A stretch of 64,000 nt of DNA, taken from Muscardinus avellanarius (Eukaryota; Chordata; Mammalia; Rodentia; Gliridae). Where the stretch lies: positions 80,320,211 to 80,384,210 of the forward strand of contig OY726569.1 of NCBI GenBank assembly GCA_963383645.1, read 5' to 3'. Of the stretch, positions 59,430-64,000 are shown one piece after another. The notes below the pieces were generated by a model. That model was given only the letters and a program-made list of their open reading frames with translations, ran no database searches and had not been told where the DNA came from. Position numbers and translations under genes: made by a program. Each line of letters opens with the position of its first letter. Positions within the stretch are counted from its first letter, which is position 1.

Positions 59430-59680
59430 CTGATAACATCGTCATTTGTTGAGTATTACTGCATATCAAACACTCCTCTAAGACTTTACGAGCATTGACT
59501 CATGTAATCTCTGTAATAATCCTAATACTCCTTGTAAGAACTATTATTATCCCCCATTGCACAGATAAGCACACTGAGGCTTAGGGAAATCCAATGGCTT
59601 GCTCGAGGCATCCAACCAGGAGTAGGATTCAAACACAGCCTGTGGGTTCTGATGCCAGGTCCCACCTCTTAATTGTTATA
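59430..59680 (+). repeat. MIR, long copy
   Basis: CATTTGTTGAGTATTACTGC, GACTCATGTAATCTCTG, TATTATCCCCCATTGCACAG and TAGGATTCAAACACAGCC in consensus order. Confidence 0.82.
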
Positions 59681-59704
59681 GACAAAGAACAAAACGCAGG
59701 CAGC

Positions 59705-59727
59705 AAAAAAAAAAAAAAAAAAAAAAA
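59705..59727 (+). repeat. Poly(A) run
   Basis: About 22 A after CAGGCAGC. I see no SINE body attached. Confidence 0.8.
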
Positions 59728-60871
59728 GGCGCCCACGCACCCACTGAGATGCACAGGTGCTTTCCGTGTCCCCACCTGTCCTGCGCCACCGTGCTGGGAG
59801 TGCGCCCTGATCGCCTGCTAGGGGAAGCTGGCTCTGCATACAGAGAAGCTGCAGTCATGAGTAACAGCTCAGGGTCTGAGGACCTGGCTCCTCCCTCCTG
59901 GACAGGATGCTGACCCGCTCTGGGACCCAGAACATAGCCGGGCTACCTGGTACACAGAGGCACCGGGATGCTTGCCAAGTGAATCCACGACCACAGCTGT
60001 GACTCAGTTCCTCCTTGGTCTGGACCACCAGCTGCTCCAATCTGGAGCCCATTTGCAGCCTGGTTTGGGGGTATAAACTCTGAAGAGACTCCTGAGCTCC
60101 AGATAAGCCAAAGCCTGTGCTACGGTTCCCCTGTGGGAGGGAGGGCCGGGCAGAATCTGCCTAAATGGGAACTGAAGGTTCTAATGAAGAACTAACCTCA
60201 GAATTGGCAGCAGAGGGTTGGTGGGTGGGGAACGCATAGGTTTTATTACGAAATTATCTTTTCTGATGTCTCAAGGAAGATGGAAATCACTCTCAACTCA
60301 AACTTCTCATTGAGTTCTGCAGCTGTGAAAATAAGAACTCCAAGTGCCCAGGGCTTCAAAGAAATCCAGGTGGAGCCGATCAATATCAGATGGGGGGGGA
60401 GGGCTAGGAGATTCACCTCCGCAGCCCCTCCTTTCCGAAGCCACGCGGGCTCCGAGCTGAGCACAGTCTGAGTCAGAATTCCCAGTCAGCGGAGCCACGC
60501 AGGCTCCTCCACGCTTCACCTTCGTGCTGGGTCGGAGGGATGGGGCGGGATCTCCTGTCGGCCAACCCAGCCACCACCGAATAAGGCCCCATAGGTGGGG
60601 GCTTGCAAACGCAGACTCCGCAGAGTCCAGGAAGCTTACGCAGGTGAGGAGTCACTCAGCAGACAGTGCTAAGTAGAAACTGCCAGCCTGAGCCTTAGGG
60701 ACACTGGGGAATGGTGGGGACCCTGAGGACTGAGCAGTGCGCCCCTCATCTCAAGGGGTGGCCATGGCTCACTTCTGGTGTGTTGTTACAAAGAAGTCAT
60801 TCAACTTTTCAAGAAGAGCCAGAAGTCTATGCTTTATGTGAAGTCTCCTGACCTTAAAAAAACAAAACAAA

Positions 60872-60988
60872 ACTGGGCATAGTGGCACATGCCTGTAATC
60901 TCAGTACTTGGGAAGCTGACACAGGAGGATAGCAGATTTGAGGCCAGCCTTGGCAACTTAGCAAGACCCTACTTCAAATAAAAAATGT
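60872..60988 (+). mobile_element. B1-like half SINE, plus arm of inverted pair
   Basis: ACTGGGCATAGTGGCACATG to CCCTACTTCAAATAAAAAATG. Confidence 0.82.
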
Positions 60989-61173
60989 TTTGGGGACTGG
61001 GTGTTGAATCCAGGGGCCTTCTACCTCTGAGCTATACCCCCAGCCCTTTTAAATTTTAAATTTTGAAACAGGGTCTGGCTAATTTGCTGAGGCTGGCCTT
61101 GAACCTGTGATTCTCCCATCTCAGCCTTCCAGGTACAGATATTATATAAGTATGCACCAACATGCTTGACTCA
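60989..61173 (-). mobile_element. Type A SINE, minus arm of inverted pair
   Basis: GGACTGGGTGTTGAATCCAG to GCACCAACATGCTTGACT, directly joined to the plus arm. Confidence 0.82.
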
Positions 61174-61201
61174 AAATAAATAATTTTTAAAATAAAAAAC
61201 A

Positions 61202-61422
61202 AGCCAGGCATCGTGGCACATGCTTATAATCCCAGCATTTGGGAGGTTGAGATGGGAGGATTGTTTCGCGGACAACCTCAGCTGCTTAGTGAGACCCTTT
61301 GCAACTCAATGAGACCCTGTTTCAAAATAAAGCATAAAAAAAATAGGGCTGGGGGTGTCACTCATAGGTAGAATGCCTGTGGGTTCCATCCCCAGTACCG
61401 CTAAATAAATAAATAAATAAAT
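61202..61422 (+). mobile_element. B1-dID-like SINE, type C-like
   Basis: GCATTTGGGAGGTTGAG, TTTCGCGGACAACCTCAGCT, ends CATCCCCAGTACCGC and (AAAT)n. Confidence 0.85.
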
Positions 61423-61814
61423 ATGCAGGCTAAGCAGTTCCTGATCTCTGCCTTATGGCTTTAACCCCTGGTTTCCTAAAACACAAAGGACATAGAAGGA
61501 TCGGCCAGCCTCAGGAACTCTGGCCAACAAGACATGGATGAACCATGGCTTTATAGCAGAAACTCATCATAAGAGGGAAGAGGAGATGGATGTGCAGTGT
61601 GTAGGCCCCAGGCACTGAGCACTCAGACTCAGAAGTACCAGCCAGCTGAAGGGAGAGAGACAGCCAAACACAGCGTCAGGACCCTCAGCCCTCAACCAGG
61701 CTGGGCGACCTTGGTCAAGGTCACTACTCGACCTTGGTCAAGTCCCATCACTACTCTTATCTGACATCATATAAACTTAAGTTGTAAATCACACTGAAAG
61801 CCAGGGAGCTCTCT

Positions 61815-61905
61815 CTGGTACAGCTGATCCTTCAAAGGGCTCTGTGAGGCTTGCAGGGGAAGAGGCATTACCTAATTTTCCAGGTGAGCAGACCAAGCGC
61901 GTGCA
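61815..61905 (+). repeat. MIR fragment (weak)
   Basis: AAGGGCTCTGTGAGGCTTGC and CCTAATTTTCCAGGTGAGC resemble the MIR centre. Confidence 0.35.
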
Positions 61906-62019
61906 TAAGATATTGGGGACACGTGAGGTTTGATAGAACTATTGGATAGCTCTGCTTGGATGACGCCCAGGCCTTCCAAGCTTAATTGGCCAAAGTAGAA
62001 CTTCCCCCAGCATCTGTTC

Positions 62020-63057
<1,038 letters not shown>

Positions 63058-63139
63058 CTACAGGACAGAGAGAGGAGTAAAAACCCGAGGCCAGGAAATG
63101 GGAGAGGCCATGGGCAGGTGACGAGCGCTGGAAGACCAG

Positions 63140-63275
63140 AGGCTCCGAATGCCAGGACCCTCCAGCACCTTAGGTAATTCTAGTCCGTTGATGACAGGCA
63201 GATATGGACACTACGGCTCAGAGAAGCCAGGATTCAAACCCAGGCCTGCTGAGCGCTGTGCCGCCTGGAGGCCGA
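63140..63275 (+). repeat. MIR-like fragment in TGFB3 intron 2 (weak)
   Basis: CGGCTCAGAGAAGCCAGGATTC and AAACCCAGGCCTGC resemble a MIR 3' segment. Confidence 0.35.
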
Positions 63276-63328
63276 GCATGGAAGAGGATCTGGCTCCTGG
63301 ACTGGGGTTTCTGTCCTGGGACACGTAC

Positions 63329-63492
63329 CTGGAAGAGCTCAATCCTCTGCTCGGTGCGCTTGGAGCTGGGATTGGGCACCCGCAAGACCCGGAATTCTGC
63401 CCGAAACAAGTTGGTTCCATTTTTCTCCACTGAGGACACGTTGAAGCGGAAAACCTTGGAGGTGATTCCTTTGGGGCAGACAGCCAGCTCGT
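63329..63492 (-). CDS. TGFB3: TGFB3 exon 2, LAP
   Basis: A 164-nt exon with acceptor TTTGTCCCCTAG and donor GTACGT. Two bases complete a codon from exon 1, then 54 codons start [20 protein letters not shown] and end [12 protein letters not shown] glycosylation sequon is kept as Asn-Gly-Thr, where I recall Asn-Arg-Thr in human. The upstream exon with the signal peptide is not in the window. Confidence 0.96.
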
Positions 63493-63714
63493 CTAGGGGA
63501 CAAAGTAGTGGGGGAGGCACAGTGTGAATGAGACCTCGAGAGTGGATGCTGCCACAGGACAGGTGTCAAGCGGCCACAGTCCCTCTGATGACCTACCTGG
63601 AGGTCCAAGGCCTCAGGCCAGAAGGGAGAGATAGGAAGATTATTGGTGACCCCACAGTCACACATGGTCCTGAGTGAGGAGCAGGACCTGGACAAAGACG
63701 GGCTAGCCAAACAA

Positions 63715-63903
63715 TTAGGTGGTGCACGCCTGTCATCCCAGTACTTGAGGATGCTGAGGCGGGAGGATAGTGGGTTCACAGCCAACCTCGGCAATTTAGC
63801 AAGACCCTGTTAAAGAAAAGAAAGGCTGGGGGTGCAGCTTGGGGATAGAGTACCCTGGGTTCAACTCTAAGTACCAAAAATGAGTAAATAAATAAACAAA
63901 TAA
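63715..63903 (+). mobile_element. Type A SINE in TGFB3 intron 1
   Basis: GGTGGTGCACGCCTGTCATC to TCAACTCTAAGTACC and (AAAT)n. Confidence 0.82.
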
Positions 63904-63986
63904 CCCTCCTATTACTGCCTGAATATGCCAACCCTGCTAAAGTTCTCCAGCTTGACTTTGTACTCTTTTAGAAAATACAGATTCTA

Positions 63987-64000
63987 GCCGGGCGTGGTGG
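63987..64000 (+). mobile_element. Start of a SINE cut by the window edge
   Basis: AGCCGGGCGTGGTGG is the first part of the SINE head. Confidence 0.75.

Overview
This is mammalian nuclear DNA from a rodent, read from the + strand. It has split genes with GT/AG introns, very dense retroposons and many microsatellites. The dominant SINE (about 70 copies) is a B1-like 7SL-derived head joined to an ID-like tRNA-derived tail. That composite (B1-dID) is known from squirrels, mountain beaver and dormice. Free ID elements also occur, and I saw no Alu dimers or B2 elements. I infer a squirrel-related rodent, but cannot name the species.

Two genes are supported, in tail-to-tail orientation. From the left edge to about 47.4 kb lies the 3' end of TTLL5 on the + strand. 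Its penultimate coding exon is at 4091-4176, followed by an intron of about 42 kb and a terminal exon at 46224 that adds only a few residues before the stop. From about 49.55 kb to the right edge lies TGFB3 on the - strand. Exons 2 to 7 are all present, with matching splice sites and phases. Exon 1 (signal peptide and start) is beyond the right edge. The order TTLL5(+) then TGFB3(-) is the same as in human 14q24. The stop codons are 4.3 kb apart.

Almost everything else is intron or intergenic sequence built from repeats. These include old L2 and MIR fragments, five L1 relics (the largest about 6 kb, 38.2-44.3 kb), nested SINEs with visible target-site duplications (TSDs), microsatellites grown from SINE tails, a 27-bp minisatellite grown inside one SINE, and a 5'-truncated retrocopy of RPL11 mRNA at 27.63-27.74 kb. 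Most long open frames are repeat artefacts.

SINE types used below: type A is the ordinary form (head CCCAGTACTTGGGAGG, tail GGTAGAATGCCCCTGGGTT). Type B has CCCCACGCTTGGGAGG, CTTAAGAGACCCTGTTTCC and GGTCTGGGAGTGTAGCCC. Type C has GCATTYGGGAGG with GCGGACAGCCTCAGCT. No new multi-gene system was found. The most useful second looks are two unusual residues in the otherwise near-invariant TGF-beta3 ligand, a microsatellite touching a TGFB3 splice acceptor, the long terminal TTLL5 intron and the repeat-evolution cases.
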